The notes under the pieces were generated by a model. The model did no database searches, was not told the DNA's origin, and was given only the letters and a program-made list of their open reading frames with translations. This document shows positions 56,825 through 64,000 of a stretch of DNA of 64,000 nt, one piece after another. This DNA is from Elioraea tepida (GTDB lineage Bacteria > Pseudomonadota > Alphaproteobacteria > Acetobacterales > Acetobacteraceae), in NCBI RefSeq assembly GCF_019203965.1, contig NZ_CP076448.1:1-64000 (forward strand). The letters run 5' to 3'. A program made the position numbers and the translations under genes. Position 1 is the first letter of the stretch. Each line of letters begins with the position of its first letter.

Positions 56825-57123
56825 CGTTGAACCACGGCTTCATCCTCTCCTCCCCCGAGGCCTTCGCCAGCACCGCCGAGCGATTGCTCGCCGCCGGCGA
56901 CGATTTGGTCGCGCGTAGCAAGGCCTTCGGCGACCAGCAGGCTCTCTGGGGCGAGGTGCTCGCGGCGATTGCCGCCTCGGGAGACACCCTCCCGTCTGCG
57001 CTTCGTGACGACCTCTTGCGCCTCGCCGCCCTGGTGCTCGAGGACCTCGAGGAGGTCGAGCCGGATCTCGCGCTGCATGTGACGGTGAACCGGGCGATGC
57101 GCGACGGGCTCGGGGAAGGCTGA
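56821..57123 (+). CDS. Hypothetical protein, second of an orphan pair
   Basis: Not recognised. A 100-residue, all-helical acidic protein; LRDDLLRLAALVLEDLEEVEPDLALHV is its most marked helix. The start overlaps the stop of the 221-residue protein by four bases, so the two should be made in fixed ratio and may bind each other. No signal or membrane span. It could be a small chaperone-like partner of the first protein. Confidence 0.6.
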   Translation: MTLNHGFILSSPEAFASTAERLLAAGDDLVARSKAFGDQQALWGEVLAAIAASGDTLPSALRDDLLRLAALVLEDLEEVEPDLALHVTVNRAMRDGLGEG

Positions 57124-57164
57124 GCCGCCTTGCCACGGCGGCGCGGCTTGGCGAAGGTCGCGCC

Positions 57165-58274
57165 ATGCACCGGACCGACATCGCCGTGATCGGCGCTGGA
57201 ATCGCGGGCGCCTCCGTCGCGGCGGAGCTCGCCGCCGCCGGCCGTCGCGTCACCCTTCTCGAGGCCGAGGACACGCCCGGCTACCATTCAACCGGTCGCT
57301 CCGCCGCCCTCTGGATCCTCAACTATGGCCCGCGCGATGCCCGGCTTCTTTCGGGCGCGAGCCGGGGCTTCTTCTTGTCGCCGCCGCGGGGCTTCGCCGA
57401 CCATGCGCTCACCCGACGACGCGCGGTTCTGATGATCGCTCCGCCCGGGCAGGAGCAGGCGCTCGCCGCAATGCTTGCGGAGGGCGAGGGGATGCGCGCT
57501 CTCGGGCCGGCGGAGGCATGCGCGCTCGTTCCCATCCTCCGGCCCGGGGCGGTGGCGGGAGCGGCGGTGGAGGAGGACGCGTTCGACATCGATGTCGCGG
57601 CGTTGCACCAAGCCTATCTCCGCATGCTCCGCGCCCATGGCGGGCAGGTGGTGACCGGGGCACGCGCGGAGGCGCTCACCCGCCGCAACGGCATGTGGGA
57701 GATCGCGACCCCCGCCGGCGCCTTCTGCGCCGCCGTCGTGGTCAACGCCGCAGGAGCGTGGGCTGACGTCGTCGCCAAGCGCGCTTCCGTCACTCCCCTC
57801 GGCCTCACCCCGATGCGACGCACCGCCCTGATCGTCGATGGCCCGCCCGGGCACGACCCCGACGCCTGGCCGCTCGTCGGCGATGTCGCCCACACCTGGT
57901 ACGCCCGCCCCGAGGCGCGCCGGAAGCTGATGCTCTCCCCGGCCGACGAGACCCCGATCGAGCCTTGCGACGTTCAGCCTGACGAGCTCGACCTCGCGCT
58001 CGCGATCGACCGTGTGCAGGCGGCGCTCGATCTCCCGGTGGCGCGGATCGAGCACCGCTGGGCGGGGCTTCGCACCTTCACGCCAGACCGTTCGCTCGCG
58101 ATCGGGCCGGGGAGGGAGGAGGGGTTCTTCTGGTCCGCGGGCCAGGGCGGCTACGGCATCCAGACCGCCCCGGCGGCCGCGAAGCTCGCGGCGGCTCTGG
58201 TGCTCGGGCGCGACCCCGGCGCTCTCGGGCTCGCCGAAGCCGCGCGTCTCGCCGACCCGCGACGCTTCGCCTGA
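57165..58274 (+). CDS. FAD-dependent oxidoreductase, DAO/DadA-like
   Basis: Flavoprotein of the D-amino-acid oxidase superfamily, 369 residues. FAD-binding GxGxxG is TDIAVIGAGIAGASVAAELAAAG at the N-terminus, followed by YHSTGRSAAL; the C-terminal FWSAGQGGYGIQTAPAAAKL is the second FAD contact. Substrate is not given by the sequence (an amine, amino acid or glycerol-type compound). It precedes the transglutaminase gene by about 130 bases but no functional link is evident. Confidence 0.85.
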   Translation: MHRTDIAVIGAGIAGASVAAELAAAGRRVTLLEAEDTPGYHSTGRSAALWILNYGPRDARLLSGASRGFFLSPPRGFADHALTRRRAVLMIAPPGQEQALAAMLAEGEGMRALGPAEACALVPILRPGAVAGAAVEEDAFDIDVAALHQAYLRMLRAHGGQVVTGARAEALTRRNGMWEIATPAGAFCAAVVVNAAGAWADVVAKRASVTPLGLTPMRRTALIVDGPPGHDPDAWPLVGDVAHTWYARPEARRKLMLSPADETPIEPCDVQPDELDLALAIDRVQAALDLPVARIEHRWAGLRTFTPDRSLAIGPGREEGFFWSAGQGGYGIQTAPAAAKLAAALVLGRDPGALGLAEAARLADPRRFA

Positions 58275-58405
58275 TCCCCCGGTCCGGCACCGGGCGGCGA
58301 CAGGGGGCTTGCGGCCGCGCGGTCACGCCGCGGCGGGCGTTAGCGTCGCTCCCCGCCGGCACGGCGCGTGCTATGTCGCTCGCGCATCCAGCCCCCGAGG
58401 GAAAG

Positions 58406-61400
58406 ATGAGCATCCATGTCGCGCTGACGCACCGAACCTCCTACCGCTACGACCGCCTCGTCTCCCTCGGGCCGCAAACGATCCGGCTCAGGCCCGCGCC
58501 GCATGCGCGCACGCCGATCCTGAGCTATTCGCTCACCGTCGCCCCGAAGCCGCACTTCCTGAACTGGCTCCAGGACCCGCAAGGCAACTTCCTCGCCCGC
58601 GTCGTCTTTCCCGAAGAGGTCGACCGCTTCGAGGTCACCGTCGACCTCGTCGCCGACATGGCGACCATCAATCCCTTCGACTTCTTCCTCGAGCCCGAGG
58701 CCGAGCACTTCCCCTTTGCCTACGACCCCCGTCTCGACCAGGAGCTCGCGCCCTTTCGCAGGCTGGAGCCTGCCGGCCCGAGGCTTGCCGCCTTCCTCGC
58801 CACCGTCCCGCGCGCCCGCCGCCGCAGCGTCGATGTCCTGGTCGATCTCAACGCAAGGCTTTCGCGCGAGATCGCCTATATCGTGCGCCTCGAGCCCGGC
58901 GTCTGGACGCCGGATGAGACGCTCGCCAACGGGAAGGGCTCGTGCCGCGACACGGCCTGGCTGCTTGTGCAGATCCTGCGCCATCTCGGCTTCGCCGCAC
59001 GGTTCTGCTCGGGCTACCTGATCCAGCTCGTCGCCGACGTCAAACCGCTCGAGGGGCCGGCCGGCCCGTCGGCCGACTTCACTGACCTGCACGCCTGGTG
59101 CGAGGTCTATCTCCCGGGCGCGGGCTGGGTCGGGCTCGACCCGACCTCGGGCCTGCTCGCCGGAGAGGGCCACATCCCGCTCGCCGCGACACCCGACCCT
59201 GCCTCCGCCGCGCCGATCACCGGCACGCTCGAGAAGGCGGAGACCGAGTTCAGCTTCGAGATGAAGGTCACGCGCGTCTCGGAAACCCCGCGCGTGACGA
59301 AGCCCTACACCGAGAGCGCGTGGCAGGCGATCACCCGCATGGGCGGCCTCGTCGACCGCGCTCTCGAGAGCGGGGCAGTGCGCCTGACCATGGGCGGGGA
59401 GCCGACCTTCGTCTCAGCGACCGATCGTGACGCGCCCGAATGGACCACCGACGCCCTCGGCCCCACCAAGCGCCGCCTCGCGGGGCGGCTTCTGCGACGT
59501 CTGCACGCCCGCTGGTCACCGGGCGGGGCGCTGCTCTACGCGCAAGGCAAGTGGTATCCGGGCGAGCAGCTGCCGCGCTGGGCGCTCTACGTCCACTGGC
59601 GAACGGACGGAGAGCCGGTCTGGCGCGACCCGGCCCTTCTCGCCTCCGACGATGACCGCGACAACGCCACTGCGCGCGACGCGAGGCGCTTCGCCGAACG
59701 CCTCGCCGAGCGGCTCCAGGTCGATCCCGGCTGTGCGCTGCCGGCTTACGAGGACGTCCACTACTATCTCTGGCGCGAGCAGAGGCTTCCCGCCAACGTG
59801 CTCGCCGAGGACGCGAAGCTGAAGGACCCGCTCGAGCGCGCGCGGCTTGCCAGCGTGTTCGGCCAGGGGCTCGGCGCGGAGGTCGGCACGGTGCTGCCGC
59901 TGCGCCGGATCGAGGCGGGCGGCGCGCGGCGCTGGCAGACGGGCCGGTGGTTCTTCCGTCCGGGAACGCTGTTCCTGATCCCCGGCGACTCGCCGATCGG
60001 CTACCGCTTGCCGCTTGAGAGCCTGCCTTGGGCCTCCGAGGAGGCGATCGACGCCGAACCTGTGCGCGACCCCTTCGCCGCGATCGAGCCGCTGCCGCCG
60101 CGTGAGGCGCTCTGTCGGCATAAGGGCCTCGCCCAGCGCGTGGTCGAGCAGCGCCCGCCCGAGCCGGGCCGCGAAGAGCCAAAGGTCGTGCGCACCGCGC
60201 TCACGGTGGAGCCGCGCAGCGGGATCCTGCATGTGTTCCTGCCCCCCCTCACGCGCGCCGAGGACTGGCTCGACCTCGTCGCCGCGATCGAGGAGACGGC
60301 CGCCGAGGCGCACCGGAAGGTGATCCTCGAAGGCTACCTGCCGCCCTATCACCCCGGCCTCCTGCACTTCTCCGTCACGCCCGACCCGGGCGTGATCGAG
60401 GTCAATGTCCACCCCGCGCGGAGCTGGGACGAGCTCGTCGAGCGAACCGACACGCTCTACGAGGAGGCACGCCAGGTCGGCCTCGTTGCGGAGAAGTTCA
60501 ATCTCGACGGCCGCCATGTCGGCACGGGCGGCGGCAACCACGTGGTGATCGGCGGTGCCACGCCGGCCGACAGCCCGTTCCTGCGCCGGCCCGACCTCCT
60601 CAAGTCACTCCTCGGCTTCTGGCACAACCACCCCTCGCTGTCGTACCTGTTCTCCGGCCAGTTCATCGGCCCGACAAGCCAGCACCCGCGCGTCGACGAG
60701 GCGCGCTCGGACAGCCTCTACGAGCTCGAGATCGCGTTCCGACGCGTCCGCGCCGGAGAGGAGACCCCGCCCTGGCTGACCGACCGGCTGTTCCGCAATC
60801 TTCTGATCGACGTCACCGGCAACACCCACCGCACCGAGTTCTGCATCGACAAGCTCTACGACCCGGTCAACCCGGGCGGGCGGCGCGGCCTCGTCGAGTT
60901 CCGCGGCTTCGAGATGCCCCCGCATCCGCGGATGAGCCTTGTGCAGCAGCTTCTTCTGCGCGCCGCGATCGCCGCCTTCTGGGCGAAGCCCTATGAGCGC
61001 CGGCTCGTGCGCTGGAACACACGGCTGCATGACCAGTTCATGCTGCCGCACTTCGTCGCGCAGGATTTCCACGACGTGCTCGAGGAGTTGGCCGGGCACG
61101 GTTTCGCGCTCGACCCTGCCTGGTTCGCGCCGCACCTCGAGTTCCGCTTCCCCCGGATCGGCAGCGTCGTCGTCCGGGGCATGGAGCCCGAGCTCCGCCA
61201 CGCACTCGAGCCGTGGCATGTGCTCGGCGAGGAAGCCTATGCCGGCGGAACGGTCCGCTATGTCGACAGTTCGGTCGAGCGGGTTCAGGCAAGGGTCACG
61301 GGCTGGGTCGAGGAGCGGTTCGTGCTCGCCTGCAACGGCATCGCCGTTCCGCTCACGCCGACCGGAACGGAGGGCGAATATGTCGCCGGGGTCCGATTCA

Positions 61401-61702
61401 AGGCCTGGCAGCCCCCCTCCGCGCTTCACCCGACGATCGGCGCCCAGGGGCCGCTCGTGTTCGACATCTACGACACGTGGTCTGGCCGGTCGCTCGGCGG
61501 CTGCACGTGGCATGTCGCGCATCCGGGGGGGCGCGCCTACGAGACCTTCCCGGTGAACGCCAACGAGGCGGAGGCGCGGCGTCGCGCCCGCTTCCTGCCG
61601 ATAGGGCACACGCCTGGGCAGATTCCGCCCCCGCGCGGCGCGGACGCGGGGACCGCAAGCCTCGAACACCCCTGCACGCTCGACCTCAGGCGCTTCGCCT
61701 GA
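58406..61702 (+). CDS. Transglutaminase-like protein fused to DUF2126 amidoligase
   Basis: A 1098-residue fusion. Residues 1-80 form a bacterial transglutaminase N-terminal beta domain (ALTHRTSYRYDRLVSLGPQTIRLRP), 150-250 the transglutaminase-like core with the triad C180 (NGKGSCRDTAWLL), H229 (DLHAWCEVYLPGAGW) and D245 (GLDPTSG), and about 300-1098 a DUF2126 domain, a predicted COOH-NH2 ligase; MGGEPTFVSATDRDAPEW and HVGTGGGNHVVIGG are its clear blocks. It probably makes or breaks peptide-type bonds. It sits 52 bases before an ATP-grasp/alpha-E gene, its usual partner. ATG 58406 follows GAGGGAAAG. No signal peptide, so cytoplasmic. Confidence 0.9.
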   Translation: MSIHVALTHRTSYRYDRLVSLGPQTIRLRPAPHARTPILSYSLTVAPKPHFLNWLQDPQGNFLARVVFPEEVDRFEVTVDLVADMATINPFDFFLEPEAEHFPFAYDPRLDQELAPFRRLEPAGPRLAAFLATVPRARRRSVDVLVDLNARLSREIAYIVRLEPGVWTPDETLANGKGSCRDTAWLLVQILRHLGFAARFCSGYLIQLVADVKPLEGPAGPSADFTDLHAWCEVYLPGAGWVGLDPTSGLLAGEGHIPLAATPDPASAAPITGTLEKAETEFSFEMKVTRVSETPRVTKPYTESAWQAITRMGGLVDRALESGAVRLTMGGEPTFVSATDRDAPEWTTDALGPTKRRLAGRLLRRLHARWSPGGALLYAQGKWYPGEQLPRWALYVHWRTDGEPVWRDPALLASDDDRDNATARDARRFAERLAERLQVDPGCALPAYEDVHYYLWREQRLPANVLAEDAKLKDPLERARLASVFGQGLGAEVGTVLPLRRIEAGGARRWQTGRWFFRPGTLFLIPGDSPIGYRLPLESLPWASEEAIDAEPVRDPFAAIEPLPPREALCRHKGLAQRVVEQRPPEPGREEPKVVRTALTVEPRSGILHVFLPPLTRAEDWLDLVAAIEETAAEAHRKVILEGYLPPYHPGLLHFSVTPDPGVIEVNVHPARSWDELVERTDTLYEEARQVGLVAEKFNLDGRHVGTGGGNHVVIGGATPADSPFLRRPDLLKSLLGFWHNHPSLSYLFSGQFIGPTSQHPRVDEARSDSLYELEIAFRRVRAGEETPPWLTDRLFRNLLIDVTGNTHRTEFCIDKLYDPVNPGGRRGLVEFRGFEMPPHPRMSLVQQLLLRAAIAAFWAKPYERRLVRWNTRLHDQFMLPHFVAQDFHDVLEELAGHGFALDPAWFAPHLEFRFPRIGSVVVRGMEPELRHALEPWHVLGEEAYAGGTVRYVDSSVERVQARVTGWVEERFVLACNGIAVPLTPTGTEGEYVAGVRFKAWQPPSALHPTIGAQGPLVFDIYDTWSGRSLGGCTWHVAHPGGRAYETFPVNANEAEARRRARFLPIGHTPGQIPPPRGADAGTASLEHPCTLDLRRFA

Positions 61703-61754
61703 GGCGGACCACGCCATCCCTGGCCGGCAGCGCCGGCTCGTCTAGAGTGAAGGC

Positions 61755-64000
61755 ATGACGCCCGATCGAGCGGCTGTGGCCGCGCCGGCGAACCCGCCTC
61801 CGTTCTATGACGAGATGGTCGATGGCCGCGGCGGGATAAGGCCGCACTGGCGTGGACTCGTCGGCCTGCTCGCGAGCCTTCCCCAGGGAGGGCTGGCTGA
61901 CCGCGCCCGACGCCTCGACCGTGCCTTTGAGGAGGAGGGGATCGCCACCGTCCTGCCGGCAGACCCGGGCCAGGGGCCGGCGCAACGGCCCTGGCGCTGC
62001 GACCCGCTGCCGATGGTGCTTCCGGCAGGCGAGTTCGCCGCCCTGGAAGCGGGCCTCGCGCAACGGGCGGCGCTGCTCTCGGCCATTCTCGCCGACCTCT
62101 ACGGGCCGCAGCACCTGCTTGCCGCGGGCCTTCTCCCGCCCGCGCTCGTGTTCGCGAACCCTGCCTTCCTCCGCCCCTGCCGGGCGCCCGTCCCACCCGC
62201 CGGCCCGATCATCCACCTGATGGCGGTGGATCTGATCCGGAATTCGAGGGGAGAGTGGCAGGTGCTCGCCGACCGCACGGGCGCCCCGAACGGGCTCGGC
62301 TTTGCCCGGGAGAACCGCCGCATGGTCGCCCGCGTGATGCCGGAGGCGTTCCGCTTCGTCCAGGTGCGCCAGCTCCGCCCCTTCTTCGACCACTGGCTCG
62401 ACAGCCTCCAGCGCGCCGCTCCTCCGGGCAGCGATAACCCGCGAATCGGTCTGCTCACGCCCGGCGCGGCCCACGCGAGCTGGGTCGAGCACGTGTTCCT
62501 CGCGCGCGAGCTCGGCTGCGCGCTCGTGGAAGGGGGTGATCTCACGGCGCGTGACGGGGCGGTGTTCCTCAAGACTCTCAAGGGGCTGCAGCGTGTGCAT
62601 GTGCTGGTGCGCCAGGTCGAGGGGCGCCATGTCGACCCGCTCGAGCTTTCGCCCGACAGCGCCGTCGGCGTGCCCGGTCTTCTCGATGCCATGCGCGCGG
62701 GCGGGGTGAAGGTTCTGAACGATCCAGGAAGCCACCTCGCCGAGGCACCGGCACTCGCCGCCTTCCTGCCGCGTCTTGCCAAGCATCTGCTCGGCGAGCC
62801 CTTGCGCCTTCCCTCTGTTCCGACCGTCTGGCTCGGCGACCCGGCGGCACTCGCCGCCGTGCTTGCCGCTCCGGAGCGGTGGATGATCCGGCCCGCTCTC
62901 GACGGCACCGCCCCGGCCCTTCACCCGGGAGAGCTCGGCGATAGCGCCCGCGCCCATCTGCTCGCGCGGATCCGCGCCGCTCCAGCGAACTTCGCCGCGA
63001 CCGAGGCGATCGCGCCCTCCGCCGTTCCCGCTCTTGACGGTCAAGGTCTCGCGCCGAAGCCGCTCGTGCTCCGCCTCTTCGCTCTCGCCGATGGCGCCGG
63101 CGCGTGGCGGACGATGCCGGGGGGGCTCGCCCGCCTGCTCGAGGAGGGTGATCGCCTCGCCGGCCGCCTGCCGCGCGAGGGGGTCGCCAAGGACGTGTGG
63201 GTGTTGAGCGAGGATCGCACCGACATCGTCGGGCCCGCCGCCTTCGCTCTCCCGCCGCTTGCGATCCGCCGCGTCTCGGCAGAGCTGCCGAGCCGGGTGG
63301 CGGATGATCTCTACTGGCTCGGCCGCTACGTCGAACGCCTCGAGAATGCCGCGCGCCTGCTTCGCGCCGTGATCGTGCGTCTTGCCCGCGGCTGGCTCCT
63401 GCCGCGCGATCTCGCCGAGCTCCGCGCGCTCGCCCGCTGCCTTGCCGATGCCGGGCTGATCGACCGCGAGGTCGCCTCGGCCGCGCCCGATGGCCCCGCA
63501 CTTCCGGGCGCGATCGCGGAGGTCTGCCTGCCGGGGCGGCCGGTCGCCCAGCTCTTCGACCATGTCGGCCGGCTCACGCGAGCGGTGCGCGACCGGCTCA
63601 CGACCGACATGTGGACCACCATCACTCATTTCGCCGCCGAGGCACGCGAGCGAGCGGCCGAGGCCTGCCGCGGCCTCGAGGAGCTGAACGAGGCGGCAGG
63701 CGCGATCCTGCGCTTCTCGGCAGGGCTAGCCGGCCTCGCCGCGGAGAACATGGTGCGCGGCGGCGGTTGGCTGTTCCTCGACCTCGGCCGGCGGATCGAG
63801 CGGGCGATGCACACGGCGCGCGACCTCGCCCACGCTCTCGACCAGCCGCCGGCTCGGGTCGAGGCTGGCCTGAGGCTCGCGATCGAGCTCTGCGACAGCG
63901 CCATCACCTACCGTGCGCGCTACCTCTCCGTCCTCCAGCCGGGCCCTGTGCTCGACCTCGTTCTTGCCGACCCGGGGAACCCGCGCTCGGTCGCCTATCA
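61755..64000 (+). CDS. Circularly permuted ATP-grasp protein fused to alpha-E domain (partial)
   Basis: Open to the window end (748 codons seen, no stop). The first part, to about residue 500, is a circularly permuted ATP-grasp ligase: NPPPFYDEMVDGRGGIRPHW at the start, LMAVDLIRNSRGEWQVLADRTGAPNG, and KVLNDPGSHLAEAPALAAFLPRLAKHLLGEPL. The second part, from SELPSRVADDLYWLGRYVERLENAARLLRA (near 63285), is an alpha-E helical domain with WTTITHFAAEARERAA and FLDLGRRIERAMHTARDL. Such proteins are thought to ligate amino acids to a peptide or protein end using ATP. Its product is unknown. ATG 61755 is preceded by GTGAAGG. Confidence 0.88.
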   Translation, partial: MTPDRAAVAAPANPPPFYDEMVDGRGGIRPHWRGLVGLLASLPQGGLADRARRLDRAFEEEGIATVLPADPGQGPAQRPWRCDPLPMVLPAGEFAALEAGLAQRAALLSAILADLYGPQHLLAAGLLPPALVFANPAFLRPCRAPVPPAGPIIHLMAVDLIRNSRGEWQVLADRTGAPNGLGFARENRRMVARVMPEAFRFVQVRQLRPFFDHWLDSLQRAAPPGSDNPRIGLLTPGAAHASWVEHVFLARELGCALVEGGDLTARDGAVFLKTLKGLQRVHVLVRQVEGRHVDPLELSPDSAVGVPGLLDAMRAGGVKVLNDPGSHLAEAPALAAFLPRLAKHLLGEPLRLPSVPTVWLGDPAALAAVLAAPERWMIRPALDGTAPALHPGELGDSARAHLLARIRAAPANFAATEAIAPSAVPALDGQGLAPKPLVLRLFALADGAGAWRTMPGGLARLLEEGDRLAGRLPREGVAKDVWVLSEDRTDIVGPAAFALPPLAIRRVSAELPSRVADDLYWLGRYVERLENAARLLRAVIVRLARGWLLPRDLAELRALARCLADAGLIDREVASAAPDGPALPGAIAEVCLPGRPVAQLFDHVGRLTRAVRDRLTTDMWTTITHFAAEARERAAEACRGLEELNEAAGAILRFSAGLAGLAAENMVRGGGWLFLDLGRRIERAMHTARDLAHALDQPPARVEAGLRLAIELCDSAITYRARYLSVLQPGPVLDLVLADPGNPRSVAY

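Noticed and set aside
61686-63629. A 647-codon open frame antisense to the ATP-grasp gene
   Set aside because: The plus-strand frame from 61755 gives clear ATP-grasp and alpha-E motifs and stays open to the window end; the antisense frame does not resemble a protein.

Overview
The window is a dense, very GC-rich bacterial chromosome segment with about 60 genes, one tRNA, and no insertion sequence, phage or CRISPR array that I can see. Several traits point to an alphaproteobacterium, probably Rhodospirillales/Acetobacteraceae-like: the split b/b' ATP synthase stalk in an i-a-c-b'-b operon, a CcrM-type GANTC methyltransferase, a full CtrA-type box, the order dciA-dsbA-smc, the order ispH-thrB-rnhA, and a one-chain glycine decarboxylase. 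The family placement is inference from gene content and not from a phylogeny.

Layout. 1-11.2 kb: an MFS exporter, yqgE, a peroxiredoxin, an allantoinase-type deacetylase (puuE) beside a four-gene polyamine/iron-type ABC importer, a broken DUF3137 gene, and rnhA-thrB-ispH. 11.3-17.4 kb: a double-CDGSH protein and a lipoprotein, then a tandem glycine riboswitch driving gcvT-gcvH-gcvP, with a frameshifted acetyltransferase behind gcvP. 17.7-20.1 kb: the Fo part of ATP synthase. 20.4-28.7 kb: smc, dsbA-like, dciA-like, mutY, ccrM, rnhB and a frameshifted DUF533 gene, mostly DNA maintenance. 28.8-38.8 kb: a radical SAM protein, a glycosyltransferase, moaB, a lytic transglycosylase under a CtrA-type box, a cysteine-free family-4-like uracil-DNA glycosylase, ETF-ubiquinone oxidoreductase, a TPR lipoprotein, ispE and tRNA-Gln(TTG). 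38.9-42 kb: a TIM-barrel isomerase, a flavin-binding protein and a MATE exporter.

42-48.1 kb is a hexuronate locus: uronate dehydrogenase, SMP-30 lactonase, an RraA-like protein and a complete TRAP importer, transcribed away from a GntR/FCD regulator with a palindromic operator candidate between them. 48.2-52.7 kb: membrane urate hydroxylase (puuD), a stand-alone receiver protein, and an orphan TAXI-type binding protein coupled to a membrane protein with five 26-residue repeats and a Sel1-like end. 52.8-55.9 kb is an arsenate operon: an arsR-arsC fusion, a GAPDH and an ArsJ exporter. 56.1-57.1 kb holds an unrecognised two-gene operon. 57.2-64 kb: a FAD oxidoreductase, then a transglutaminase/DUF2126 amidoligase fusion and a circularly permuted ATP-grasp/alpha-E protein that runs off the end. 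The last two look like part of a peptide-bond-forming system of unknown product.

Three genes (DUF3137, GNAT, DUF533) have their frame broken by one base change. Two breaks lie in G/C runs, so assembly error and real decay are both possible. Two genes (an ABC permease and ETF-QO) carry a duplicated piece of their own 3' region just past the stop codon.
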